This document shows positions 10,701 to 20,110 of a stretch of 64,000 bases of DNA, piece after piece. The position numbers were made by a program, and so were the translations under genes. The DNA is taken from the NCBI GenBank assembly GCA_037783545.1, contig JBBELK010000370.1, positions 682,001 through 746,000 on the forward strand. Direction: 5' to 3'. The notes under the pieces are model-generated. The model did no database searches. It had not been told where the DNA came from and was given only the letters and a program-made list of their open reading frames with translations. The stretch comes from Henricia sp. BOLD:AAB3569 (lineage: Eukaryota > Echinodermata > Asteroidea > Spinulosida > Echinasteridae). How positions within the stretch are numbered: position 1 is the first letter of the stretch; each line of letters starts with the position of its first letter.

Positions 10701-13393
10701 GCTCCCCAGAGTCCCAGTGGGCCGCCCAATTCTCCCTGTTTGATAAGATTCGCCAGGAGGGGTTGTTTGATGCCCGGGAGGAGCAGCTCCGCTGCGAGAT
10801 TGGTGTACCTTCTAAGATGGTTGGTCGCATCATCGGCAAAAAGGGTGCCAAGGTCGGTGGGAGTTTGGTCTTAACGTCCGATTAGTTAAAATTAGAAGGA
10901 ACTCGATGGTCACATCTCGGACACTGTCTAGTCCAAATCTTTCCAGCTGTTGAGACATGCATGCAGGATTTGGAATGTCCTGAAACTGTTTGATTGGATA
11001 AACTTTTCTCAAATGGAAGATAGAAAGTGATTGTTTTTTAGAATGTTAATTTAAGATAAATTTATACAGGGTGGATACAGAAACAAAACCTAGATATTAT
11101 TGCTAATTGTAACTAAAAGTATGGCAGATGTGAATCAAAGGGAGATATCTTGTGTTAGAGTTGAATCTCCTCTTTAAAATGACACCCTGATCATGTCATT
11201 ATGTTTCCGGTTGACTGAGCAGTGACCAATGTTCTACAGTGGTCTAGTTTGGGATTTGTGCCACTTTTGTTAATGGCGTTCAGTGGTTTCTCCTATCAAC
11301 ATTTTATCAGCATGTTAATTTCTGATGCCTCCGACACGCCGTTTACACTCGATTCGCCTTTGCCGAATCGAACTCCGCAATTTCCAAAAAGGGGAGTTGA
11401 AGCCGGGTAGGCACTAAGTGTAAACGCAAAAGGTGAATTGAAAAAGGCGGATCAGACCCGGGTCTGATTCGCCTTTTTCAAGTCACCTTTGGGGTAGGGT
11501 TGAACCCCGCAAGTGCGGTGTTGAACCCTGCAATCGTCAAGGTCGCTTGTAGTGTAAACGCTACCCGAATACAGATTCGGCAATTTGAGTGTCCTTGGGG
11601 CGGTGCCCGCAGTGTAGTAGATTTAATTGACCAATCTGGCACTAGTGCAGCAACACCTAACGGCTCACGCATGCGCTGCAGTTACATTTAGTGGCGACTT
11701 TTGCGGTTTCTGAAGCGATTTGGGGTGTAGTGTAAACGCGGCAAATGTTCAGTTTTGTGGTCGCAATAAAAATGCTGGATCTGTATCCACCTTTGCCGAT
11801 TCGAGTGTAAACGCGGTGCGAGACTTTGCCAATTAAAGAAAGTGGCGCAAATCCCAAACTAGACCATTGCATAACATTGGTCACTGCTCGGTCAACCGAA
11901 AACATAATGACATGATCAGTGTCATTTTAAAGAGGAGATTCAACCCTAACCGAGGATATCTCCCTTTGCTTCATATGTGCCCTACTTATTAGCAATAATA
12001 TCTCGGTTTCGGTTTGTTTTTTTATCGACCCTGTATAAGTATGTGAGCACTTTTATTTTTACAATGGTGACCTCTGAGTAAAACTAATCTGCTGACTACC
12101 GTTGTGTTATGACTATTTTCTGCAAATGTAGATGAGGTACTGACTCGGCTTATACATAGGTTGTTTTTTTATCATACACAGGAGATAACGCTGTTTGTGA
12201 CAGTTTTCCAATTGTATAATCTATTTTTAACCCTCCAATATCAATTTGGACCAAGGTTGGCCGTGGTTTTCCTCCAGTTATTTTGGTGACCTGCGAAATT
12301 CAGACAATGCCGAGGTGACCCGCTGTCTATTTTCTTAACGTCAAGGCCTAAAGCTGTATGCTGGTTACAAACTGCTTTCTGATTATACAACAGGGAGTCT
12401 TCATGCCTTATTGTACCTTGTTATTTCCAGGTACGTGACCTGCAGCGCATGACTCTTGCCCGTATTGAAGTCCCACGCGCCAAGGAAAATGAAGACGAAA
12501 ACCAAGAGGACCCAGAAAGCGAGGTCATGGTCAAGATTTATGGCCACTTCTATTCCATGCAGGTCAGTATTGGGTTTCCCAATTCCTACTCCCTCCCCCA
12601 CCCCATTCCCGACCCCTTGCACGGTCGCATTCAAAACCAGGCTTTCCTGGCATACGTCATATTTTACACTGGACAAAAGTCACAGGAACCGACATGGTAA
12701 CGATGCGAGGGAGTCATTGTTCATGCAAGGAAAGCCTCGCTGTTTTGCCAATATGAATTCCCCACCCCCTGTGTGATCTAGAATGTCTATACAGTCTTGT
12801 TAACTCCATTGTACATTCCTAAGCCCATCACAACATCTACAGTAAAAGGTAGTTGTTTCATAAATCTACTTGCTCATTCAGCCGGTAATCCATAGCATTG
12901 GATGAAAGAAAAATTATATTCTAAATCAGAATTCAAACGGAGACCCGACTCTCCAGGCAGATGCTCTATCTGCTGGGCTATGAGGCACAGTAGTATTCTC
13001 CCTCAGGATTTCCCAATTTTTCTTTGTTCACATCATGGAGAAACGGAGTATTGCTACTCCCCCGGATGGGATGGCAGTCCATCACAATTTTACCCCGGTA
13101 ATTAATTAGGTTTCTACAGTTTGCTACTACCATTTAAATCGCATGTTAAATCAAATCTGCCATTGCTGAATTTTCTGTAATCTTAAATTTCTGAAGTGGG
13201 TTTTTATAAGATTTTGAAGTTTAAAGATTTATTTCCTCCACTGCCCCTCCCCCTCCCCCCATAATAGGCTGCACAGCGTCGTCTGCGCAAACTGATCTAC
13301 GATTTCAACCAACGTGACAGTCAGAACCAGTATGGCTTTGGCTACGGTGGCGGATATCGGCGTCGCGGACGTATGAACGGAATGCAACAGTAA
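1720..13393 (+). CDS. IGF2BP: Insulin-like growth factor 2 mRNA-binding protein (IGF2BP/IMP), 3' part, 10 exons
   Basis: This is a cytoplasmic RNA-binding protein of the IGF2BP/IMP/VICKZ family, which binds target mRNAs and controls their transport, stability and translation. Exons seen: 1720-1762, 2583-2671, 3865-3984, 4877-5114, 6033-6098, 7377-7487, 9290-9310 (micro-exon), 10649-10852, 12431-12562 and 13268-13393. All have AG/GT borders and matching phases, and the sum is 382 residues plus TAA. The family has two RRMs followed by four KH domains. Here one sees the end of KH1, then KH2 (GRLIGKGG), KH3 (GAIIGIKG) and KH4 (GRIIGKKG), and a short Gly/Tyr/Arg tail. The first visible exon starts mid-codon, so the RRMs and the KH1 loop lie upstream of base 1. 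Invertebrates usually have a single IGF2BP gene, so no paralogue number is given. Family assignment is confident; use of the micro-exon is inferred. Confidence 0.93.
2099..2300. mobile_element. MITE, GGGGCCAATTTCATA family
   Basis: An inverted-repeat element running from GGGGCCAATTTCATAAAGC to TTATGAAATTGGCACC, about 200 bp. Related copies are at 17921-18127, 27139-27625, 51310-51534, 52744-52950 and, cut by the window end, 63967-64000. No coding capacity. Confidence 0.8.
2583..2671 (+). CDS. IGF2BP: IGF2BP exon, end of KH1
   Basis: This 89-nt exon has a ctttaaag acceptor and a gtaagg donor. It reads [17 protein letters not shown] and then [13 protein letters not shown], the last strand and C-terminal helix of KH1 (family: STPEGCSSACKMILEIM). 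It ends two bases into a codon. Confidence 0.9.
2876..3166 (+). repeat. IGF2BP intronic repeat, copy B (long form)
   Basis: Nearly identical to copy A through the middle part. It is flanked on both sides by a sequence reading TTTGTGCCC..TTTAACAGTTTACAAACAATA (about 2821-2855 and 3189-3220), a direct repeat that may mark insertion or local duplication. Confidence 0.85.
3865..3984 (+). CDS. IGF2BP: IGF2BP exon, KH2 core
   Basis: This 120-nt exon has a tttgcag acceptor and a gtaagt donor. It encodes [18 protein letters not shown] followed by [21 protein letters not shown] is the canonical GXXG RNA-binding loop of a KH domain, and [13 protein letters not shown] is diagnostic for IGF2BP KH2. Confidence 0.93.
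4225..4472 (+). repeat. IGF2BP intronic repeat, copy C (short form)
   Basis: Begins CACGGGCAGACGTCAACT and passes through cttcccagATACAAAATATT, an acceptor-like junction followed by about 48 open codons. Similarity to copy E continues past the core to about 4723. Confidence 0.85.
4724..4931 (+). repeat. 104-bp perfect-register tandem duplication across an IGF2BP splice acceptor
   Basis: Copy 1 is 4724-4827 and copy 2 is 4828-4931. They differ at two positions. Each copy holds the intron end, the cccacag acceptor and the first 55 bases of the KH2-end exon. 104 is not a multiple of three, so the two acceptors are not equivalent. Confidence 0.95.
4877..5114 (+). CDS. IGF2BP: IGF2BP exon, end of KH2 and Gln/Met-rich linker
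   Basis: This 238-nt exon has a cccacag acceptor and a gtaagt donor. It starts [18 protein letters not shown], matching the family's [12 protein letters not shown], then gives the KH2 C-terminal helix and a Gln/Met/Gly/Asn-rich linker to KH3. The acceptor and the first 55 bases are tandemly duplicated just upstream (4724-4827). Only this downstream acceptor keeps the frame open: starting at the upstream copy (4773) reaches TAA at 4834-4836. Confidence 0.92.
5279..5513 (+). repeat. IGF2BP intronic repeat, copy D (short form)
   Basis: Same core and same left end (CATGGGCAGACGTCAACT) as copies C and E, but the similarity stops right after the AGAAACAGTTT word. Confidence 0.85.
5616..5800. repeat. 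Interspersed repeat ending GGACTCGACTACAACCCTG
   Basis: Contains CATCCTTTGCTTCTTGTTAC and ends GATGGACTCGACTACAACCC. Related copies are at 18193-18336, 18572-18840 and 40464-40676. Better copies start GGTTGTAGTCGAGTCC, so the ends are inverted repeats. Confidence 0.65.
6033..6098 (+). CDS. IGF2BP: IGF2BP exon, KH2-KH3 linker
   Basis: This 66-nt exon (22 codons, phase 0 at both ends) has a ttgaacag acceptor and a gtgagt donor. It reads [17 protein letters not shown] and then QYPMH, a Gly/Gln/Tyr-rich flexible linker. Being a phase-0 cassette, it could be skipped without changing the frame. Confidence 0.8.
6187..6722. mobile_element. Foldback element with amplified CTCAATYGAGCG word
   Basis: The terminal inverted repeats are about 30 bp: TTAACAGTAGAGGACCAATA at the left, and a right end whose complement reads TTAAGCAGTAGGGGACCAAC. 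Inside, CTCAATCGAGCG or CTCAATTGAGCG recurs in both orientations. It lies in an IGF2BP intron. Confidence 0.75.
7158..7292. mobile_element. MITE, TAGAGCTTCTGCAC family, copy 1
   Basis: TAGAGCTTCTGCAC..GCGGCC opens the element and GGCCGCCGTGCAAAGGCTCTA closes it, with GACAGGGGGCAG mirrored as CTGCCCCCTGTC. About 135 bp. Flanking TA fits a Tc1/mariner-type target. Confidence 0.85.
7377..7487 (+). CDS. IGF2BP: IGF2BP exon, KH3 core
   Basis: This 111-nt exon has a ctgcag acceptor and a gtaagt donor. It encodes the KH3 strand [16 protein letters not shown] and the following helix [15 protein letters not shown]. Vertebrate IGF2BP has IPAQAVGAIIGKKG here. The GXXG loop is GIKG rather than GKKG, so one basic RNA-facing residue is replaced by Ile. 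Confidence 0.93.
7590..7690. repeat. GACTCGGACTTGAGTC word repeat
   Basis: The word GACTCGGACTTGAGTC and variants recur in direct and inverted order over about 100 bp. A partial copy is at 8393-8490 inside the decayed duplication. Confidence 0.6.
7686..7927 (+). repeat. IGF2BP intronic repeat, copy E (short form)
   Basis: Same core as copies C and D. It forms the left part of a patchwork (7686-8490) that matches 4225-4723, 6973-7013 and 7297-7690 in order. Confidence 0.85.
7686..8490 (+). repeat. Decayed segmental duplication of IGF2BP 4.2-7.7 kb
   Basis: Three blocks follow in the same order as their sources: 7686-8158 matches 4225-4723, about 8158-8208 matches 6973-7013, and 8230-8490 matches 7297-7690. 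The exons at 4877, 6033 and 7377 are missing. Only ATCAGA of the KH3 exon remains, followed by ataagt in place of the gtaagt donor. Confidence 0.75.
8913..9056. mobile_element. MITE, TAGAGCTTCTGCAC family, copy 2
   Basis: Same termini as the element at 7158-7292 and slightly longer inside. A fragment related to the 20111-20245 MITE follows at about 9059-9150. Confidence 0.85.
9290..9310 (+). CDS. IGF2BP: IGF2BP candidate 21-nt micro-exon (IAPREEE)
   Basis: ATTGCCCCACGAGAGGAAGAG lies between a strong pyrimidine tract ending in cccttcag and a gtaaat donor. It is phase 0 and encodes IAPREEE. It sits between the KH3 core exon (...ASIR) and the next exon (IAQPESDG...). Vertebrate KH3 reads SIKIAPPE here. 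Skipping gives SIRIAQPE and inclusion gives SIRIAPREEEIAQPE, so both isoforms are in frame. Splicing is inferred, not shown. Confidence 0.6.
10649..10852 (+). CDS. IGF2BP: IGF2BP exon, end of KH3 and start of KH4
   Basis: This 204-nt exon has a catttcag acceptor and a gtcggt donor. It contains [16 protein letters not shown] (KH3 end; family VIITGPPEAQFKAQ) and then [19 protein letters not shown], the first strand, helix and canonical GKKG loop of KH4. Confidence 0.93.
11066..12034. mobile_element. Foldback element of about 970 bp with inverted arms of about 200 bp
   Basis: The left arm begins ACAGGGTGGATACAGAAACA and runs to about 11275. The right arm begins near 11830 and ends TTATCGACCCTGT. 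Both arms share GTGGTCTAGTTTGGGATTTG (inverted at the right). The inner part holds several GTTTACACT/AGTGTAAAC words and CGATTCGCCTTT words. It sits in the intron that splits KH4. TATA flanks fit a TA target. Confidence 0.8.
12431..12562 (+). CDS. IGF2BP: IGF2BP exon, KH4 centre
   Basis: This 132-nt exon has a tttccag acceptor and a gtcagt donor. It encodes [15 protein letters not shown], an acidic loop ([14 protein letters not shown]) and [13 protein letters not shown], matching VIVKIIGHFYASQ of vertebrate KH4. A MITE begins about 50 bp downstream of the donor. Confidence 0.93.
12613..12775. mobile_element. MITE with TTGCACGGT ends next to an IGF2BP exon
   Basis: An imperfect inverted repeat: AGGCTTTCCTGGCAT at the left, ATGCAAGGAAAGCCTCG at the right. 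A clearer copy is at 56757-56943 in a myosin intron. Confidence 0.65.
12940..13040 (-). repeat. tRNA-derived repeat unit, single copy
   Basis: CCAGGCAGATGCTCTATCTG and GGCTATGAGGCACAGTAG..TTCTCCCTCAGG match the unit tandemly repeated at 31319-31710 and 46320-46635. Read on the minus strand, the TAGAGCATCTGCC part resembles a tRNA D-arm and anticodon arm. Confidence 0.6.
13268..13393 (+). CDS. IGF2BP: IGF2BP terminal coding exon
   Basis: After a ccataatag acceptor this exon encodes [15 protein letters not shown] (C-terminal helix of KH4) and then a Gly/Tyr/Arg tail containing [13 protein letters not shown] and NGMQQ, ending at TAA 13391-13393. The RG-rich tail is a lineage feature and may add non-specific RNA affinity. 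A pyrimidine tract precedes the acceptor. Confidence 0.92.
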   Translation, partial: AAQRRLRKLIYDFNQRDSQNQYGFGYGGGYRRRGRMNGMQQ

Positions 13394-16300
13394 AAACTTC
13401 ACCCACCCCACCGCCAACCCCCTCCCTACCCTGTACCATTCAGGTTTGTAATGTAACAAATTGTCGAGGCATTGATTTTCTGTTAAATTTATAGAGGAAC
13501 CGGCTCCCATTTCGCAAAAATTCTGCATCCTGTTTTGGATCAAAAGTTTTTTTAAAATGAAAATGCGGTATAGCACAAGCTTACCACAATGTTGGAGACG
13601 GGAAATAATTTCCTTTTTTAAAACTAATTTGGACTAAGCAGAAAATCAATGCCTCTTTATTTCATCCTGATCAGTAAATTGGAAACGAAAAAAAGAAAAA
13701 ATTACGATACTCTGGATTCCTTTGACCTTTGAAGTTGGTTAGTTAACTTGAGGTCCCAAAGATAAAAATTGTTCATTTCATGTCAGAAAATCAAGGGAGG
13801 GGGTTTCACTATTAGGAACCAGGATCAATATTAAAACACTTCAGTTTTTTCTGATGTGGCCGCTTTAGGAGAAAAACAAATCTGGGGCCAGAGGATGAGT
13901 TGAGCACTATTTGAAAGATGAATTTAAAAATAAAAACCACCAAATGAGATTTCAGCTGTCGCGTGTGGCTCGTTGATCTGAAATGTTTTTTTTTTATTAT
14001 TAAGACTCGAAGCCAGCGTTGTATTGCTCATGAATGAGGAGTTAATACCACCCACCTATGACAGCCAAGTTGCTGTCTGATTTTTGATTACTAACGTGAC
14101 AGATTATTAAAAAAAAACTGGTTCTTCTGCTTGTTTTTAGTCCCTCCGAAATTTCCTTGATTTGTCACTTCTTCGTGGAAGAGAGGTGCAAATTCGAGGT
14201 GTCGACTTGCAATGTTTGCAAGTTTTAAGTTTTAGGTTTTATTGCCTTTTTTAATCTGAGGGATGAACGGATAATTTTTGGCTGAAGTTATGATGAAAAG
14301 TTGAAGGGATACAAAATTAAGAGGTATTAAATATGGCATTCCGGCACAAAAGTTATGGGAGAATATTTTTAAAAATAAAAAAAAAATAGTAAAACTAAAA
14401 AAAAAAAAGAAAAAAAAATAGAAAAATGTCAACAAAAAATGTAAAAAAAAAAGAAATATATATGAAAAATAAATTTAGTTTAAAACAATATTGGCCATTA
14501 TTTTGTGCAGAGAATTGTATATTATGGCCATATTTGTTTATTTTTTACTTTTGATAAAAAAAAATTAAAAATACAAAAAAAATGAAGATTCCATCCAGTG
14601 CTACCTCTTGTCCAAAGTCTGCAATCAATAATTTTTTTCCAGCATTTGGGAAATAAATTACAAGACACAAACTTGGCACGAAAACCAGCAAAATTGTTGA
14701 ATAGTTCCAACACAAAACTTGACAATGGCTGCTGCATTGGAGTAATCTACATTTTTTGACTTCATTAAATAAGACAACTAAACTGTCCCGTCAAGAATTG
14801 TCACAAAGACACAAAAGAAACAAAAATTGGAAATTGTCACAAAGAAATTCTTTGGCATAAAGAAAAGTTTCGAAAATAGGGCCAGTATGTAAACGTCTTT
14901 CCTCACCGTTAACGAAAAATGTGAAAACAAATCTTGCAAATTAGGATTCTGTTTGACTATAAAGTCTAACACCAAGAAATTAACTTGTTTAGAAATAACT
15001 GCCCAGGCATCGTGTTTTATACGGGTAGAATGTTTCACGTATTATGTTGTATACTTGTTTAAAACCCAACTTGCTAAAGAAATTGTCTTACATTACGATG
15101 TTACGAAACGTAAAAACTCCCATTTCATTCTAAATGGGTGGACTACAGCAAACAAACTGCAACACTCGAGAAACGGAAAGTAGTCCCTTTATTTTCAGTG
15201 CCGTATAATGTTTAAATCGGGCCTTTTCAAAGCCTACCTCTTTTTTTCCTCTATTAAAATCGTCGTTTTCTGAGACCAATTTGCATACTCAACTCTGACA
15301 TTTTTGTCGGTCTCAGAATTCAGGATTTACCAATCTGTAAGTAGCAGGCTTGTCCGAGCAGTTCTTTCAAAGATACTCGACTTCAGTTAAGTATACTGTA
15401 CGGACAACAAGCCGCATGCTTTTTATTGCTGTTTGCAGACTGGGAACTTTTCATGTATAACGATATCAGAATGGAACTGCTGGGATTTTCCTGCATAGGA
15501 TTATCCTTTTATGGAAACCCAATGTTACATTTTGTGGGACACGAGAGACGAGGGATGTGGGATAAATACTTATTCATATTTTTTTGTTTTTTTAAGGATT
15601 TTATTGGTCGATAACTTAAAACAAAAACTAAACAGACAACCAGAAGACAAAACAAGCAGATTAAACTTGTAGGGGGAAAATCTGCATTGTTTAATTTTTC
15701 TTTAAAAGTTTTTGGTCAAAGGACAGTTTGTCACTCTAAGGTGGCAAAATTGTGACCAAAAACATTGTCAAAGCAAATGTTTGACGGGCTTAGATAGACC
15801 ATTTAATTCCATTCATTGGGTCCTTGTATCTGGTATTTTCAAGACCTGCCCATCTTGGTCTCCTGCACGGAATAATGTGAAAATGGAGTGGTATGTACAA
15901 GAACAAAACCATTTTGTGACAAGTTGTTAACATTTTTGTTGAGCCACCTTCAACTTGGGCATACAGGGAGCCAAATGCGACTCATTCTGGCAAAATGAGT
16001 CGGATGTCACACAATCTGGGTCGGGTTTTTGCGACAAGTTCTATAAATCAGCAGTGATCCGGGAGCTTTAAAATACGAAAATACAATAGAAATCCTGGAC
16101 GGTGCCCAAAAATTCAAGGCGTTTACCCGGGTACTGCCAGAATATCTATTTCATGTTCGCACTTTAATGGCTGGATCCACCGCTGATTTCTAGATATGGT
16201 TGGTAAAACTTCACCCAGACAGCGCGACTTCAGATTCATATCGCCAGACTGGGTCACAAAATGATTAATGTAGACCTTGAAAATACTGGCACTCTGGTCT

Positions 16301-17548
16301 TCTAAGTCTTGTTGTTAAGGACAGTCGAGTACCTGCCGGTCAAAGAATACGAGAAGAGGCGGGTATCATGAATTTACCAGTCAGTATTTTGAGAGTATGA
16401 ATAAGATTGAAATACTGAATACCAATCGGACATTAGTGAACGATCAAGGCAAGTACTCATGACTTGTAGCGTTGTGATTCGGGGGTTCCATGCCATGTTA
16501 TTGAAACTTGAAGGAAAAAGTCCAAAACAAATGCTAAAACGAATGAAGATTTAAAGGTACACGACCCAAGGGCTCATTTTCTTTTAGCATCTGTTTCAAA
16601 CGGGCAAAATTTTTTCTTTTCTGATTTGTTAGTATTTTAATGCAAACGGGCTTTATTTTAATTTTGTTGTTTTCAGTCATTACTATTCATACTTACGTAA
16701 AATATTTACCATTCCGTAGTTAAATAAGGGAATTACGTACGCGCCAAGTCCTCGTACTTCGGCAGTATTCGCCCTGTAGTAGTTGTAGTCACAAGGACTG
16801 GATTCAAATTTTTGAAGTTGTTGATGGTGAAAAAAACCGAAAGAAAAATTCAGGCTTTGGAGCCTAGCGATAACATGTTGTATCATTCTAGTTGAGTAGA
16901 TTAATCCATTAATGTTGCACTTTGTTTAAGGAATTGACATAAATTCTTTTCATTCCGATTACTTGTTACTGTTCCAGTTAGTAGAATAGTATCTGTACTT
17001 CAAGAAAGATGAATATCATAGTTTAAGTAGTCTTGCATCTTGTTTCGACCGCACCCTTCTCAAAGAGTTAAATTTAATTTTGAGAATCGATTGCATCATC
17101 CATCCTAAACTGGGTCAAGCGGCACACTCGGCAAGATCGTATTTGATTTAACTGTATTTACATTTATAAACCAGACATGTTTACACATAAAAGATCTCGT
17201 TAGTAATTAAGAGTATCCGTATGTTATTAACCAAGTAATATTTGGAGACAATTCTAAACTTGTAATACGTAAGAGAAATAATTTGCATTCTTTGCACTTG
17301 TACAATTGTGATTGCATTGTTACGTAGTTTTGATGAACTTTATGAACTGGACTGAGAATAACATGGCATGGAACATTTTTTGAAACTTTGTACCAATTTT
17401 TGTGCTATTGGGGCAATCTAGCAACACATCATTTTTAAAAATTACCTTCAATTTATTGTGATTTCAGTCGTAATTGTGGATTTCACGCCGACAGACAAAT
17501 GAAATTTGTGCCACAAAAAACGACCAGAATTCTGATGTCTCTACTTCT
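13394..17548 (+). other. Probable long 3' UTR of IGF2BP
   Basis: About 4.1 kb directly after the stop codon is AT-rich and has no convincing ORF. Unlike everything around it, it contains none of the inverted-repeat or SINE elements that appear every 1-2 kb elsewhere; the first, at 17549, marks its edge. Long 3' UTRs are usual for IGF2BP genes. An A-rich stretch lies at 14380-14450. The true cleavage site is unknown, and it may be as early as about 14.5 kb. Confidence 0.45.
14468..14473 (+). promoter_or_regulatory. Candidate polyadenylation signal AATAAA
   Basis: AATAAA lies 1.07 kb after the IGF2BP stop codon; a second AATAAA is at 14652-14657. Either could end a short 3' UTR isoform. The surrounding A-rich sequence makes chance occurrence likely. 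Confidence 0.25.
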
Positions 17549-17715
17549 CATAGAGTTATATAGTAAACTAGAGTGTGCACAACGCTATGAGTGCAAAGTG
17601 AGCAACGCAGCTTTGCCCACCGAGCATCCATAGCGTTAAGCCACAATGGCGGCGTCCATATCGGCACATCATGTATTGGGAGTGCGCACTCTAGTTTACT
17701 ATATATAACTCTATG
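17549..17715. mobile_element. MITE with 30-bp inverted ends
   Basis: It runs from CATAGAGTTATATAGTAAAC to GTTTACTATATATAACTCTA and G, about 167 bp. The arms are almost perfect and the middle contains no ORF. Confidence 0.85.
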
Positions 17716-17920
17716 CTACTTCTGGTACTTTAGAGAGAAATTTTGAAATGAACTTGAATTCGAAGCATTGAGCAGGCCTTGTGTTGAATTTCAAATCAGT
17801 ATTCTCGTTTTTCTTGTGGGTCAAATGTAACAGGTGGTTTATGGTAAGGAACGGTCACAGGTTTCTACTTATCTGTGATCATAAGCTGGTGTGAAGAAAT
17901 AGAAATGCGTTTTATAAGCA

Positions 17921-18127
17921 GGGGCCAATTTCATAGGTGTTTAAGCACACAAATTTGCTTAAGTACAAAAAACAATTGCTTAGTAAAGAACGTTTACAGT
18001 GAAATCCTCATGTGCTAGAAATAGTGTATGACCAGTTTTAGAGGACTGTTTCGTTACCATGACAATGACTTGAGATTTTTGGTGGTAACCTCATTTTATC
18101 AAGCTGCAGCTCTATGAAATTGGGCCC
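17921..18127. mobile_element. MITE, GGGGCCAATTTCATA family
   Basis: It begins GGGGCCAATTTCATAGGTG and ends CTATGAAATTGGGCCC. About 207 bp, non-coding. Confidence 0.7.
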
Positions 18128-18192
18128 TGGTCTCGCTTGGCCAAGTTAGTGTATTTATAAGGGTATTTTGCCAGTGAGGATTGATGGCAAGC

Positions 18193-18336
18193 AGGGTTGT
18201 AGCCGAGTCCACAAGTCCAGTAACAAGAAGCAAAGGATGAACACTCACAAAAGAATGCCTTTGTTGGAGTTCATTTGAATAGCTTATGATTTGAATTAAG
18301 ACCCGGAGACTTGTGATGGACTCGACTAGAACCCTG
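18193..18336. repeat. Interspersed repeat GGTTGTAGCCGAGTCC...GGACTCGACTAGAACCC
   Basis: Inverted ends around CAGTAACAAGAAGCAAAGGA and TTGGAGTTCATTTGAATAGC. Same family as 5616-5800. Confidence 0.65.
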
Positions 18337-18571
18337 ATAGCAAGTTTAGTGGATGCTGAACAGGAAAGTTACATCAGTAAATTCGTTTTGGATAAATGTA
18401 CGGGTGTTTATTTGAACTTGACTGTTAATGTAATTAATGAGCAGGTGTCCTTTCCACTTATAAGATCAGTGGAACTTGCTCTCAAATTGATTTTATAGCA
18501 ACAGGTGATTTATTCAGTCAGGGTCGTACTCGTCAAGCAGGTTGTGATACTAAAATGGTGCTGATTGTGTC

Positions 18572-18840
18572 CGGGTTGTGGTCGAGTCTATCGCAAGTCT
18601 TCACACTATGAGCAACTAACAGGGAAATTGGGCACATCATTGTTATTAACAATGGTGTGTGCCCAATTTCCATTGTTAGTTGCTCATAGTGTCACAAGTC
18701 CACCACAAGTCCCTGGGTCTTAATTCAAGTGCATTATTTTGTGTGTCCATCCTTTGCTTCGTGATACTGGACTTGTGTGAACTTGTGATTTTATCGGCTC
18801 TGGGCTTATGAAAGACTTGATGGTCTCGATTACAACCCTG
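18572..18840. repeat. Interspersed repeat of the same family with a nested hairpin
   Basis: GGTTGTGGTCGAGTC at the left and GATTACAACCCTG at the right. The nearly perfect hairpin at 18602-18693 (ACTATGAGCAACTAAC ... GTTAGTTGCTCATAGT) is inserted inside it. Confidence 0.6.
18602..18693. mobile_element. Hairpin MITE of about 90 bp
   Basis: ACACTATGAGCAACTAAC pairs with GTTAGTTGCTCATAGTGT and GGGAAATTGGGCACA pairs with GTGTGCCCAATTTCC, leaving only a short loop. Confidence 0.8.
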
Positions 18841-19538
18841 GATTGTGTGGTTTGGGTTTCCACTGAATTGGGTTTCCACTCTATAGACCTTTATCACGGT
18901 GCGGCCATTTTCCCTTTTCCCCTATTAAAATGAACGTAACGAAAGCGAGGCTTGCCGAAATAAAATAGTTTGGCCCCGTGTTGGAAATGTTAATTGTGTG
19001 CATCACAATGACATGCGCGCGGTGCGATCAAGAAAACGCGCAGCGCAGACACGCACACCCACTGATCACGCACACTGCACGGGCTATCGCGCAGATACGC
19101 ACACGCACTGATCATGCCCGACACGTACACGTATGCAGTGGGGAACAAGACGAAGATGGACGCACCGTGATAAAGGTCTATTACCCACGTGGACGTTCAA
19201 GGGTGTCGGCAGTATTGTGGGAATGTAAGCAAGACTTACTGATGTTTTGGAAAATGATGGTGTAGGAACATAAACACTTGCATACAAAAAATGCAGTTTC
19301 TGAATTGAAGAAGAAATGGTCCAACAACATTTTGTGCAAACGGAATCGTAAACGGAATAGGGTCTTGTTTGGCCTTGCCAACATTTCTGAAAATTCGCTT
19401 CAAATGTGTCGCCCCGAAAAGTACGGTTGTTATTAAAAGAATTTGGCCAGTATTCAGTGTTGAGCAAAGATGTTAGTAAGCAAGTTTTAAGATTCAAGAA
19501 GTGGGTGTTCAAGAAGGTGATTTTTACATCTGATCATA

Positions 19539-19683
19539 TAGAGCTTCTGCACCGGCGGCCATGACAGGGGGCAGGATTTCTTATTTAAATGATGTAACAA
19601 TAGAATCACAAAGCACCTACTCATGCATGACGCACGGTGATAATGTGACTGCCCCCTGTCATGGCCGCCGTGCAAAGGCTCTA
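19539..19683. mobile_element. MITE, TAGAGCTTCTGCAC family, copy 3
   Basis: The best-preserved copy: 145 bp, near-perfect terminal inverted repeats of about 35 bp, TA on both sides. Confidence 0.9.
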
Positions 19684-20110
19684 TACATGTATTGTATTTA
19701 CTTTAAAATATTGTCTGTTCTCAAATGATTTCACTTCATAACCGAATATTTCGATACAATAATTCACGGTCGAAAATAATTAACTGAACATACGGGAACT
19801 CCTTAAGTGACAACAAATATGCCAAATGTTGCATTTTTGTTCGTATGAACAACCTCACGTTGGTTGTTCGAAATGTGTAACATTGAGATGCTGGTAATTA
19901 CCCACTTTCTTGTTTTTGAAGTGACATTATTTCTGAGGAGACAATATCTGTGAGGCTTCAGAGCCGGTCTTTGTTACAAAACACTGACATTATGGTTTTT
20001 TTGCTAGATTGAGCTCAGTAAATTGTTATGAAATTGGGGGCAACAACCTGGAAGGTGCCTAGTATAGACCTGAGACAGACGTCACTGTTTGTTTACATGT
20101 ACACTTTTCT

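Noticed and set aside
14380-14450. Processed-pseudogene poly(A) tail
   Set aside because: The A-rich tract is interrupted, has no coding remnant in front and lies within the probable 3' UTR.
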